The position numbers and the translations under genes were made by a program. The notes beneath the pieces were generated by a model. It did not search any database and was not told the DNA's origin. It was given only the letters and a program-made list of their open reading frames with translations. DNA of 5,169 nt. Source: Acidimicrobiia bacterium. Lineage in GTDB: Bacteria; Actinomycetota; Acidimicrobiia; Spongiisociales; UBA5794. The DNA lies in NCBI GenBank assembly GCA_030618675.1, contig JAUXCV010000132.1, positions 1-5,169 of the forward strand, read 5' to 3'. Below are positions 1 to 5,146 of this stretch, in pieces (the stretch's first letter is position 1; each line of letters opens with the position of its first letter).

Positions 1-67
1 GGGACAGGACTCGAACCCGTACTGGATGGACCAAAACCACCCGTGCTACCAGTTACACCACCCCCCA
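1..67 (-). tRNA. tRNA-Gln (anticodon UUG), 3' end cut by window edge
   Basis: Read on the minus strand from 67 down, the sequence folds as a tRNA. The 5' acceptor strand is TGGGGGG, then T8, and the D stem pairs GTGT with GCAC around an AACTGGTA loop. The anticodon stem is GGTGG/CCATC with loop TTTTGGT, which puts anticodon TTG at 34-32 and so reads CAA (Gln). A four-base variable region follows, then the T arm ACGGG-TTCGAGT-CCTGT. Only three bases of the 3' acceptor strand (CCC, pairing with the last three G of the 5' strand) are inside the window; the last four pairs, the discriminator base and any CCA lie beyond position 1. The leading U1 is typical of tRNA-Gln. The gene lies downstream of ispE on the same strand but is separated from it by the toxin-antitoxin block. 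Confidence 0.93.
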
Positions 68-80
68 TTGGGGCACCCGA

Positions 81-86
81 AGATTA
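81..86 (-). promoter_or_regulatory. Possible -10 box of the tRNA-Gln gene
   Basis: On the minus strand TAATCT ends 13 bases before the first tRNA base, a reasonable place for a -10 hexamer with a short 5' leader. No TTGACA-like -35 hexamer is visible 16-18 bases further upstream (the sequence there is close to GATCGG), so this is only a suggestion. If real, it would let the tRNA be transcribed independently of the ispE operon, from which it is now separated. Confidence 0.25.
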
Positions 87-120
87 GGCAGGACTCAGGG
101 CTTCCGATCGGCGGGAGGAC

Positions 121-146
121 TAGATCAGTAGATCAGTAGATCAGTA
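121..146 (+). repeat. Left inverted repeat: three tandem GATCAGTA octamers
   Basis: Three perfect octamers GATCAGTA occupy 123-130, 131-138 and 139-146, preceded by TA. The 24 bases 121-144 are exactly the reverse complement of 949-972 beside the ispE stop codon; the match breaks at 120 on the outer side and at 145 on the inner side. The repeat lies 53 bases upstream of the tRNA-Gln gene and about 70 bases before the toxin operator. I do not recognise it as a named repeat family. Each octamer carries one GATC. Confidence 0.9.
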
Positions 147-197
147 ACCGGGTGGCTGAGTCATCGCCTCCCACCTGCTACCTGCCGGACGGAGCCC

Positions 198-237
198 TTC
201 CCCTCACCCACTCGCTCACATAGCATGTATGCTATGT
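198..237 (+). promoter_or_regulatory. Toxin-antitoxin promoter and palindromic operator
   Basis: Positions 218-237 form a palindrome with arms ACATAGCAT and ATGCTATGT separated by GT (9 bp, perfect). It overlaps the toxin start codon. Within it TAGCAT (221-226) can serve as a -10 box; exactly 17 bases upstream lies TTCCCC (198-203), a weak -35 match. Initiation from this box would fall near 233-234, that is at the ATG of the toxin, giving a leaderless message, which fits the lack of any Shine-Dalgarno sequence here. Xre-type antitoxins of this class usually repress their own operon by binding such palindromes, so the antitoxin encoded at 583 is the likely binder. The palindrome is seen directly; binding and start site are inferred. 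Confidence 0.6.
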
Positions 238-578
238 CATGGGGTGAGATTGAGATTGAGTCGGAAATACGACAGTGGTATCTCTCCCTCAGTGGCCCTG
301 AACAAGCTCGCGTTCGATTCCACATCGACCGACTGGCCGACCAGGGTCCGCTGCTGGACGAACCACACACCCGTCAATTGGACGGGAAACTGCGAGAGCT
401 GCGTTTCTATCTGAAAGGTCGACCGACAAGAGTGACGTACTGGATCGCATCGAGTCGACGAATCATCCTGTTGACCGTGTTCTCGAAGACTCGGAGACAG
501 GAACGGGCCGAGATCAACCGGGCCAGGAGAGCCATGAATCGATGCATAACGGAACAACACACCGCAGGCGAGGAGTGA
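234..578 (+). CDS. HigB-like toxin of the RelE/ParE superfamily (phage Gp49-like)
   Basis: The 114-residue product resembles the Gp49-like HigB toxins, small RNases of the RelE fold that cut mRNA, often on the ribosome, and are neutralised by an Xre-type partner. The pattern fits along its length. An N-terminal beta strand (MSWGEIEI) is followed by two helices (about residues 10-36), the core LRELRF (53-58) with nearby KGRPTRVTYW, a beta strand IILLTVF (77-83), then SKTRRQE and a basic C-terminal helix (85-103). Arg54, Arg57, Arg66 and Lys85 are candidates for RNA contacts. An in-frame ATG at 225 would add three residues. I prefer 234 because it places the start at the expected transcription start of the promoter inside the operator palindrome; neither start has a Shine-Dalgarno sequence. 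The toxin comes first, as in higBA operons, with the antitoxin four bases after its stop. Family assignment is from motif recognition; RNase activity is inferred from the family. Confidence 0.85.
   Translation: MSWGEIEIESEIRQWYLSLSGPEQARVRFHIDRLADQGPLLDEPHTRQLDGKLRELRFYLKGRPTRVTYWIASSRRIILLTVFSKTRRQERAEINRARRAMNRCITEQHTAGEE
570..575 (+). promoter_or_regulatory. Shine-Dalgarno of the antitoxin gene
   Basis: GAGGAG forms the last two sense codons of the toxin gene and ends seven bases before the antitoxin ATG at 583. It fixes that start and suggests strong translation of the antitoxin coupled to the toxin. The toxin itself has no comparable site, an asymmetry that would favour excess antitoxin. 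Confidence 0.75.
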
Positions 579-582
579 GCGC

Positions 583-936
583 ATGGATGAACGTACCGAC
601 TGGAGTGATCTCAAGGCATCGGAACCGATATCGGCAGACGACCAATCGGCATACGACGACGAGGCGAGAATCACCGCCTTTCGCGAGTTGGTCTTTCGGC
701 TCCGCACCGAAGCGGGTCTCACCCAGAAGGAGCTCGCAGAACAGATGGGGACGACGCAATCGGCGATTGCCCGCATGGAGAGAGGGGGCACACGGCCAAG
801 TCTGAACACCCTTGCAAAGCTCGCTGCTGTCGTCGGTCAGGATCTGGTAGTCGGTGTTGCCGACGGGCTGTCGGAGGACCCAACGATCGCCCGACTCGTC
901 CGAGAAGGACATGCAGTCGTTGCAAGCCGCACGTGA
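583..936 (+). CDS. HigA-like antitoxin, Xre-family helix-turn-helix protein
   Basis: The 117-residue product has a typical Xre/Cro-C1 helix-turn-helix at about residues 34-90. The scaffold is FRELVFRLRTEAGLTQKELAEQMG, and the recognition helix is TTQSAIARMERG (57-68), followed by TRPSLNTLAKLAAVVG. An acidic N-terminal stretch (about 1-30, rich in Asp and Glu) and the tail (about 95-117) are the natural candidates for wrapping the toxin. The protein probably neutralises the toxin encoded just upstream and represses the shared promoter by binding the palindrome at 218-237. The start is supported by GAGGAG seven bases upstream. The spacing of four bases after the toxin stop indicates one transcript. 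A lone phage-type repressor is possible from the domain alone, but the toxin partner makes the antitoxin role much more likely. Confidence 0.87.
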   Translation: MDERTDWSDLKASEPISADDQSAYDDEARITAFRELVFRLRTEAGLTQKELAEQMGTTQSAIARMERGGTRPSLNTLAKLAAVVGQDLVVGVADGLSEDPTIARLVREGHAVVASRT

Positions 937-939
937 CAA

Positions 940-950
940 AGGCTTCGCCT
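940..950. terminator. Small hairpin between the convergent antitoxin and ispE genes
   Basis: AGGC-TTC-GCCT forms a 4-bp stem with a three-base loop in the 33-base gap between the antitoxin stop and the ispE stop. On the minus strand the stem is followed by TTTG, on the plus strand by no T run. This is too short to be a convincing intrinsic terminator, and I list it because nothing else in the convergent gap looks like one. Confidence 0.2.
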
Positions 951-974
951 GATCTACTGATCTACTGATCTACT
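949..974 (-). repeat. Right inverted repeat: GATCAGTA octamers in reverse orientation
   Basis: On the plus strand this reads as repeats of TACTGATC, the reverse complement of the left array: full units at 955-962 and 963-970, with partial units at both ends. Positions 949-972 match 121-144 perfectly in inverted orientation over 24 bases. The outer end, 972, is the first base of the ispE stop codon (TAG on the minus strand), so the repeat begins exactly where ispE coding sequence ends. With the left copy it could form a 24-bp stem in any RNA or single-stranded DNA spanning the module. Confidence 0.9.
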
Positions 975-1815
975 CAACGATCTCCCAGCCGCGGTTGATC
1001 GGCTCGGCTGCTTTCGCCGCCACCGCTCCTTCCGGAGCGATCGAAACCGCATCTTCCGCCTCGGACCTGGTCGGGAAGTAGGCGAAAAGCGCTGCTCCAC
1101 TTCCGGTCATCATCACAGGAATGCCCCACCGGGAGGCAAGTTCGGCTCTCCATCCGTCGACAGTCGGATCGATGGCGACCGCCGCCGGGTAGAGATCGTT
1201 GCCGAGAGGTGCGTAGCCCCGCAGAGCGGGTGGCAGATCGTCGGCGCCGATCTCCGGGCCCCGCGGCCCTTCGAGACGGTCCCATGACCGATACACCGAT
1301 GCCGTATCGAGGCTGATCGGCGGCACCACGATGGCGAAAGCGAATCCCGACGCGTCGGGTTGCGGCGATACGAACTCCCCGCGACCCGTGACGATCGCGG
1401 TACCTCCAACGACGGCGAACGGCACGTCGGAACCGAGATCGACGGCGATTCTGCGCACGTCGTCGAATGACACGGAGAAGCGCCGCGCCGCCAGGTTGAG
1501 CGCCGCAGCGGCATCGGCGCTTCCACCACCGAGGCCGGCGGGCGACGGGATCCGCTTGGTCAGAACGATGCGTGTCGGTTGAGCGTCGTCGCCGGCGTCC
1601 CGGGCGGCAGCAACGGCTCTCCATGCAAGATTGGTCTCATCCTCCGGCGCCCCCCCACCCGGGACCTCCATGCCGTCCTCGTCGGAATCTTCCACGGTGA
1701 GATCATCACGCCAGTCGATCGTTTGGAAAACACCTCGAAGCGGGTGGTATCCGTCGGCATGTCGCGAGCGGATCCGGAGACCGAGGTTGATCTTGGCGTA
1801 CGCCGTGGCCCTCAC
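970..1815 (-). CDS. ispE: 4-diphosphocytidyl-2-C-methyl-D-erythritol kinase
   Basis: IspE is a cytosolic GHMP-family kinase that phosphorylates the 2-hydroxyl of CDP-methylerythritol with ATP in the MEP pathway to isoprenoid precursors. The 281-residue product has the expected marks: AKINLGL (7-13, Lys8 matching the catalytic lysine), DGYHPL (21-26), the ATP-binding loop PAGLGGGSADAAAAL (92-106), GSDVPF (128-133, Asp130 as catalytic base) and the third GHMP motif MTGSGAALFA (236-245). The start is GTG at 1815, overlapping the rsmA TGA by three bases (GTGA), with AGAGGTGG just upstream. The reading frame stays open far upstream inside rsmA, but homology begins at this GTG. It is the last gene of the operon. 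Its stop is TAG, whereas the other five complete genes here end in TGA, and that TAG is the outer end of the inverted repeat, so the C-terminus (GWEIVE) may have been altered by the insertion. Confidence 0.96.
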   Translation of the reverse strand: MRATAYAKINLGLRIRSRHADGYHPLRGVFQTIDWRDDLTVEDSDEDGMEVPGGGAPEDETNLAWRAVAAARDAGDDAQPTRIVLTKRIPSPAGLGGGSADAAAALNLAARRFSVSFDDVRRIAVDLGSDVPFAVVGGTAIVTGRGEFVSPQPDASGFAFAIVVPPISLDTASVYRSWDRLEGPRGPEIGADDLPPALRGYAPLGNDLYPAAVAIDPTVDGWRAELASRWGIPVMMTGSGAALFAYFPTRSEAEDAVSIAPEGAVAAKAAEPINRGWEIVE

Positions 1816-2636
1816 GCGTCCACCTCTGCAGCGATCGCCACGAAATCGCCGGGTGACAGGTCCTCGGGTCGAAGGGTTGGGTCGATTCCGCATCGCTCGA
1901 GTAGCGGAACGGTATCGGGAATGATGCCGGCGAGACTCCTTCGCAACATCTTCCTCCGCTGCCCGAACGCTACGGTCGCGATCTCGATGGCGCGCTCCGC
2001 TTCGTCCGGTGCGGGGCGTCGCACGAGTTCGAGCACGGTTGAATCGACCGAGGGACTCGGATAGAACACGGTCGGCGGTGCCGTGAACGCAACCGATCCA
2101 GAGGCATGGAGTGCTGTGATCACCGACGGGATCCCGTAGTTGCGCGATCCGGGATCTGCGAGGAGACGATCGGCGACCTCTCGCTGCACCATGATCACGA
2201 ACCGATCGATGCGGGGAGCGTGTCTCAGCGCATCGAGAACGATCCCCGTGCCGACGTTGTACGGGAGGTTGGCGACGAGAGCCCATGTTCCCTCTCCGAG
2301 ATCGCCGTGGAGGTCGACGAGGCTGGCATCCTCATGTCGAATCTCGACGTTGGACAGATCCCCCACGGAGTCTTCAAGTACTCGTACGAGACCGGCGTCG
2401 ATCTCATACACGACGACCCGGGCGCCCGTTGCGGCAAGTGCCCCTGTGAGTGTCCCCGTCCCGCCGCCGATCTCCACAACGTTCGACTTCGACGAGACAT
2501 CGGCCAGTCGTACGATCCGTCGGATCACATTGGGATCAACAAGGAAGTTCTGTCCGTACGATTGGTTCGGACGGAGACCGTACTCGGCGAGGAGGCCCCG
2601 GATCGTTGCCTTCCCCTGCGGGCCCGGCTCATCCAC
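1812..2636 (-). CDS. rsmA: 16S rRNA dimethyladenosine transferase
   Basis: RsmA (KsgA) uses SAM to dimethylate two adjacent adenosines in the 3' terminal hairpin of 16S rRNA (A1518 and A1519 in E. coli) during late 30S assembly. The 274-residue product shows SYGQNFLVD (26-34), SAM motif I VVEIGGGTGTLTGAL (53-67), the acidic residue of motif II in VYEID (76-80), the catalytic NLPYN (123-127), MVQREVADRL (149-158), the conserved VFYPSPSVDS (189-198) and FGQRRKMLRRSL (223-234). Motif I reads GGGTG where GPGLG is commoner. The chosen GTG start at 2636 overlaps the tatD end by 8 bases and gives a normal family length. Its Shine-Dalgarno is poor, so reinitiation after tatD is likely. A GTG at 2654 would add six residues and cannot be excluded. 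The 3' end overlaps the ispE start. Confidence 0.95.
   Translation of the reverse strand: MDEPGPQGKATIRGLLAEYGLRPNQSYGQNFLVDPNVIRRIVRLADVSSKSNVVEIGGGTGTLTGALAATGARVVVYEIDAGLVRVLEDSVGDLSNVEIRHEDASLVDLHGDLGEGTWALVANLPYNVGTGIVLDALRHAPRIDRFVIMVQREVADRLLADPGSRNYGIPSVITALHASGSVAFTAPPTVFYPSPSVDSTVLELVRRPAPDEAERAIEIATVAFGQRRKMLRRSLAGIIPDTVPLLERCGIDPTLRPEDLSPGDFVAIAAEVDA
1820..1827 (-). promoter_or_regulatory. Shine-Dalgarno of ispE
   Basis: AGAGGTGG on the minus strand, within the last codons of rsmA, ends four bases before GTG at 1815. It decides the ispE start against any of the many upstream in-frame codons inside rsmA. Confidence 0.7.
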
Positions 2637-3390
2637 GCGGCGTTCCGAAGACACGGGCCGAATTGTCAGAAGTGATGCGGGCGACATCGTCCGCATCCAT
2701 TCCCCAGATCTCCGCAAGAGCGATACCGTTGAGGATCGACCACTCGGGGCGGTTGTCCTCGCTTCGGTGCGGCTCCGGGGTCAGGTACGGAGTGTCCGTC
2801 TCGACGAGCGTTCGCTCCGGCGGGGCTTCTGCTGCACCGCGCCGCACCGTGTCGCCGGTCGGGTACGTGATCGGTCCAGCGAACGAGAACGTCGCACCGA
2901 GTTCCCGGAACCGTTTCGTCCATCGGGGACCGCCCGTCCAGCAATGAAGGACCGCCTTCTCGCCCAGGTCCGCTTCGCCGAGGATCTCATAGACGTCGGC
3001 GAAGGAATCCCTGGTGTGGACGATCACCGGCTTGTCGAGATCGGACGCGAGTTGAACCTGGTCACGGAACGCCCGTCGCTGATCATCACGGGGCGACAGA
3101 TTCCGGTAGTAGTCGAGTCCCACTTCGCCGATGGCCGCAGCCTCGACGGCAAGCGCTGAGATCCTGGCCTGTTCCTCATCCCACCGTTCGGCGTCGTGAG
3201 GGTGTAACCCGGTCGCCCACAGCACGCGGTCGGGCCGCTCCGCGGCGAGGCGGCGTGCCTGAAGGCTTGTCTCGAGATCAACACCGGGAACGAGCATCCA
3301 ATCGATCCCCGCATCGACGGCCCGATCGACCGCGCCGGGCGGATCGTCAAGCATGAAGACGTGGCAGTGGCTATCAACCCAGGTCGTCAT
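2629..3390 (-). CDS. tatD: TatD-family metal-dependent hydrolase (DNase)
   Basis: TatD proteins are two-metal TIM-barrel hydrolases with 3'-5' exonuclease activity, linked to DNA repair and nucleic acid turnover. The 253-residue product carries the full metal-binding set: DSHCH (6-10; His8, His10), GLHPHD (61-66), IGEVGLDYY (87-95; Glu89), VIVHTRDS (122-129; His125), LHCWTGG (148-154; His149) and VETDTPYLTPEPHR (196-209; Asp199). The family usually has HRG-x-x-N-x-P near here; this protein reads HRSEDNRPEW, a small variation. The ATG at 3390 is the standard start just before the first metal motif, with AAGGG five bases upstream, and it overlaps the metG end by 17 bases. A position between metG and rsmA is normal in actinobacteria. 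The exact physiological substrate cannot be read from sequence. Confidence 0.95.
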   Translation of the reverse strand: MTTWVDSHCHVFMLDDPPGAVDRAVDAGIDWMLVPGVDLETSLQARRLAAERPDRVLWATGLHPHDAERWDEEQARISALAVEAAAIGEVGLDYYRNLSPRDDQRRAFRDQVQLASDLDKPVIVHTRDSFADVYEILGEADLGEKAVLHCWTGGPRWTKRFRELGATFSFAGPITYPTGDTVRRGAAEAPPERTLVETDTPYLTPEPHRSEDNRPEWSILNGIALAEIWGMDADDVARITSDNSARVFGTPRG

Positions 3391-5059
3391 CGACACCCTT
3401 CTCGTCGTCGGCGAACGGCTCCATCTTGGCGTACAACGGTCCGAGTTCACCCAGTCGGGTACCTGCCGGGATCGTCGGGCACTCCCACGACGGCCCGTGC
3501 TCCCCCATCGGCACGGAGCACGCTTCGAGAAGCTCCACGGTTGTGAACGGAAGGTACGGGTAGAGAGCGACTGCGATGCCGGCGATGGCATCGATGGCAA
3601 CGCTGAGCGTTGTTCCGGTTCGGGCCAAGTTGGTCTTTGCCGTCTTCCACGGTTCGCGCTCGTTGAGATACGCATTGACGGTCTGCGCACCGGCCATCGC
3701 CCGCTGGAGTCCGGCGCGGAGTTTCACGTCGGAGATCAGCCGACCGACCTCAGAGAGGGTCTCGTCGACCGACGCGTTCAGCGCTTCGTCCTGCTCATCA
3801 AGGTCGACCTGCTCCTGGGTGACCCCATCGAAGTAGCGCCCGGTCATCGAAACGACCCGATTGACGAGGTTTCCCCAGGTTGCGACGAGTTCGCCGTTGA
3901 CCCGGCGGATCATGTCGTCATCCGAGATATCGGTGTCGTTGTTCTCCGGGAAGTTGATGGCGACGGCGTACCGGAGTGCGTCCGGTTCGAAATGCTCGGT
4001 GTACCAGGAGATCGAACGGCCGATGCCACGGCTGGCTGAGCCCTTCTCTCCCTTGAACGTGATGAACTGATTCGCCGGCACATCGGTCGGCAGGTTCAGC
4101 CCGCCGTACCCCATCAGCAGCGCCGGCCAGTACACAGCGTGGAACGGGATGTTGTCCTTGCCGATGAAGTAGTAGCTCTCTGCGTCGGGGTTCTCCCACC
4201 AGTCCTTCCAGGCATCGGGTTCGCCGCGCAGTCTTGCCCACTCCTTGGCCGCCGATAGGTAACCCATGACGGCCTCCCACCAGACGTATATGGACTTCCC
4301 CGGACCGAGATCGTCGACGGGAAGCGGGATACCCCAATCCAGATCGCGGGTGAAGGATCGGTCGTGGAGGCCGTCTTCGACCATCCCGATCGCGAAGTTG
4401 ATCACGTGGGGACGCCAGCCCTCGCGAGATCGGAGCCATTCGAGCAGCGGCTCCTGGAACTCGGAGAGTCTCCAGTAGAAGTGCTCCGTCTCCCGCAGCA
4501 CCGGCGTCGTTTCGGAAAGCTTCGAACGCGGGTCGACGAGATCGATCGGATCGAGGGTTCTACCGCAGTTGTCGCACTGGTCTCCGCGGGCGTCGAGGTA
4601 CCCGCAGTGGGGACAGGTCCCCTCGACGTACCGATCCGGAAGGAACCGGCCGGCTTCCTCGTCGTAGAACTGCTCGCTCGTCTCGCGGTAGAGGTACCCG
4701 TTGTCGAGCAGATGCATGAAGAAGTCCTGGGCGACCTCCCGGTGCATGTCGGTCCCGGTGGTCGTGTAGAGGTCGTATGTGATCCCGACGTCCTCCCAGT
4801 TCTGCTCGACCTCGTCGTGGTAGCGATCAACGATCTCAGCGGGGCTGACGCCCTCTTCGTCGGCGCGCACGGTGATGGGCGTACCGTGGACGTCGCTGCC
4901 TGAAACCATGAGAACCTGATCACCGATGGCGCGGTGGTATCGGGCGAAAACGTCCGGTGGCAGGTATGCACCGCCCAGGTGGCCCAGGTGTCGGGACCCG
5001 CTCGCGTACGGCCAGGCGACGGCAACGAGGATGTATTTGGAATTGTTGGTGTCAGTCAC
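3374..5059 (-). CDS. metG: Methionyl-tRNA synthetase
   Basis: MetRS charges initiator and elongator tRNA-Met in the cytosol as a class I synthetase. The 561-residue product has AWPYASGSRHLGHLGG near its N-terminus, with HLGH (24-27) as the HIGH motif, and SGSDVHGTP (53-61). The zinc knuckle has cysteines 149, 152, 162 and 165 (CPHCGYLDARGDQCDNCG). Also present are DWGIPLP (241-247), VWWEAVMGYL (259-268), FIGKDNIPFH (298-307) and the anticodon-binding helical domain starting near NGELVATWGNLVNR (388-401). The KMSKS loop is degenerate, KGSASRG at 339-345: the first Lys and both Ser remain, Met is Gly and the second Lys is Ala. There is no C-terminal tRNA-binding EMAP domain. The GTG at 5059 (VTDTNNSKYILVAVAWPY) is the best start: the codons above it, up to 5161, look like non-coding sequence, and the protein then begins just before homology. 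It is the first gene of the operon. Confidence 0.95.
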   Translation of the reverse strand: MTDTNNSKYILVAVAWPYASGSRHLGHLGGAYLPPDVFARYHRAIGDQVLMVSGSDVHGTPITVRADEEGVSPAEIVDRYHDEVEQNWEDVGITYDLYTTTGTDMHREVAQDFFMHLLDNGYLYRETSEQFYDEEAGRFLPDRYVEGTCPHCGYLDARGDQCDNCGRTLDPIDLVDPRSKLSETTPVLRETEHFYWRLSEFQEPLLEWLRSREGWRPHVINFAIGMVEDGLHDRSFTRDLDWGIPLPVDDLGPGKSIYVWWEAVMGYLSAAKEWARLRGEPDAWKDWWENPDAESYYFIGKDNIPFHAVYWPALLMGYGGLNLPTDVPANQFITFKGEKGSASRGIGRSISWYTEHFEPDALRYAVAINFPENNDTDISDDDMIRRVNGELVATWGNLVNRVVSMTGRYFDGVTQEQVDLDEQDEALNASVDETLSEVGRLISDVKLRAGLQRAMAGAQTVNAYLNEREPWKTAKTNLARTGTTLSVAIDAIAGIAVALYPYLPFTTVELLEACSVPMGEHGPSWECPTIPAGTRLGELGPLYAKMEPFADDEKGVDDDLG

Positions 5060-5068
5060 GGTCTTGCG

Positions 5069-5074
5069 ATGGTA
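5069..5074 (-). promoter_or_regulatory. Possible -10 box of the metG-tatD-rsmA-ispE operon
   Basis: TACCAT on the minus strand ends nine bases before the metG GTG. It fits the TAnnnT pattern of actinobacterial -10 boxes and would give a very short or absent leader, in agreement with the absence of a clear Shine-Dalgarno site. No good -35 hexamer is visible at 16-18 bases. The rest of 5060-5169 shows no T-box leader, terminator or other RNA element that I can recognise. Confidence 0.3.
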
Positions 5075-5131
5075 GTGCTGCGACCCGGATTGGAGTTCGA
5101 CGCGGACGGCTGAGCGACCTACACGCACCGG

Positions 5132-5137
5132 TACACT
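5132..5137 (+). promoter_or_regulatory. Possible -10 box of a divergent gene
   Basis: TACACT on the plus strand ends nine bases before an ATG at 5147, mirroring the arrangement at the metG start on the other strand. The -35 region is not recognisable. The box supports, weakly, a divergent leaderless gene running out of the window. Confidence 0.3.
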
Positions 5138-5146
5138 CGATCGGGC

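Larger units (their letters stand above)
121..974. other. Candidate inverted-repeat-bounded toxin-antitoxin module
   Basis: A toxin gene, an antitoxin gene and their control region lie between two perfect 24-bp inverted repeats. The block is on the plus strand while both flanking genes (tRNA-Gln and ispE) are on the minus strand. A hand count gives about 56% G+C for 241-540 against about 63% for 1021-1200 in ispE. Together this suggests a cassette acquired between ispE and tRNA-Gln. There is no transposase or integrase inside, and no target-site duplication is obvious: the outer flanks are GGGAGGAC on the left and CTCAACGA on the right. Mobility is inference. The repeats could instead be locally grown iterons or terminators. 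Confidence 0.4.

Noticed and set aside
121..146. The tandem GATCAGTA units as a CRISPR array
   Set aside because: The units are 8 bases long and directly adjacent with no spacers; no cas genes are present.
91..163. Inverted six-base match GACTCA (92-97) / TGAGTC (157-162) around the left repeat
   Set aside because: Six bases over this distance are expected by chance, and there is no matching structure at the right repeat.
225..233. ATG at 225 as the toxin start
   Set aside because: It lies inside the palindrome downstream of only a few bases of the -10 candidate and would precede the inferred transcription start. The ATG at 234 fits the family N-terminus. The upstream start remains possible but is less likely.
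237..809. A 190-codon open frame on the minus strand across the toxin and antitoxin genes
   Set aside because: The plus-strand proteins match known families end to end; the minus-strand product shows no recognisable domain.
970..2286. A 438-codon open frame that includes ispE with a long N-terminal extension inside rsmA
   Set aside because: The extra residues are a shadow of rsmA in another frame (arginine-rich, no domain pattern). IspE homology begins at the GTG at 1815, which has its own Shine-Dalgarno site.
2462..2482. GGGTG in RsmA motif I as a sign of lost methyltransferase activity
   Set aside because: The glycine pattern still allows SAM binding, and NLPYN plus all later motifs are intact, so I treat it as ordinary family variation.
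2140..3159. A 339-codon open frame on the plus strand
   Set aside because: It is antisense to rsmA and tatD, both strongly supported by motifs. Its product is low-complexity, Arg- and Ser-rich, typical of a GC-rich shadow frame.
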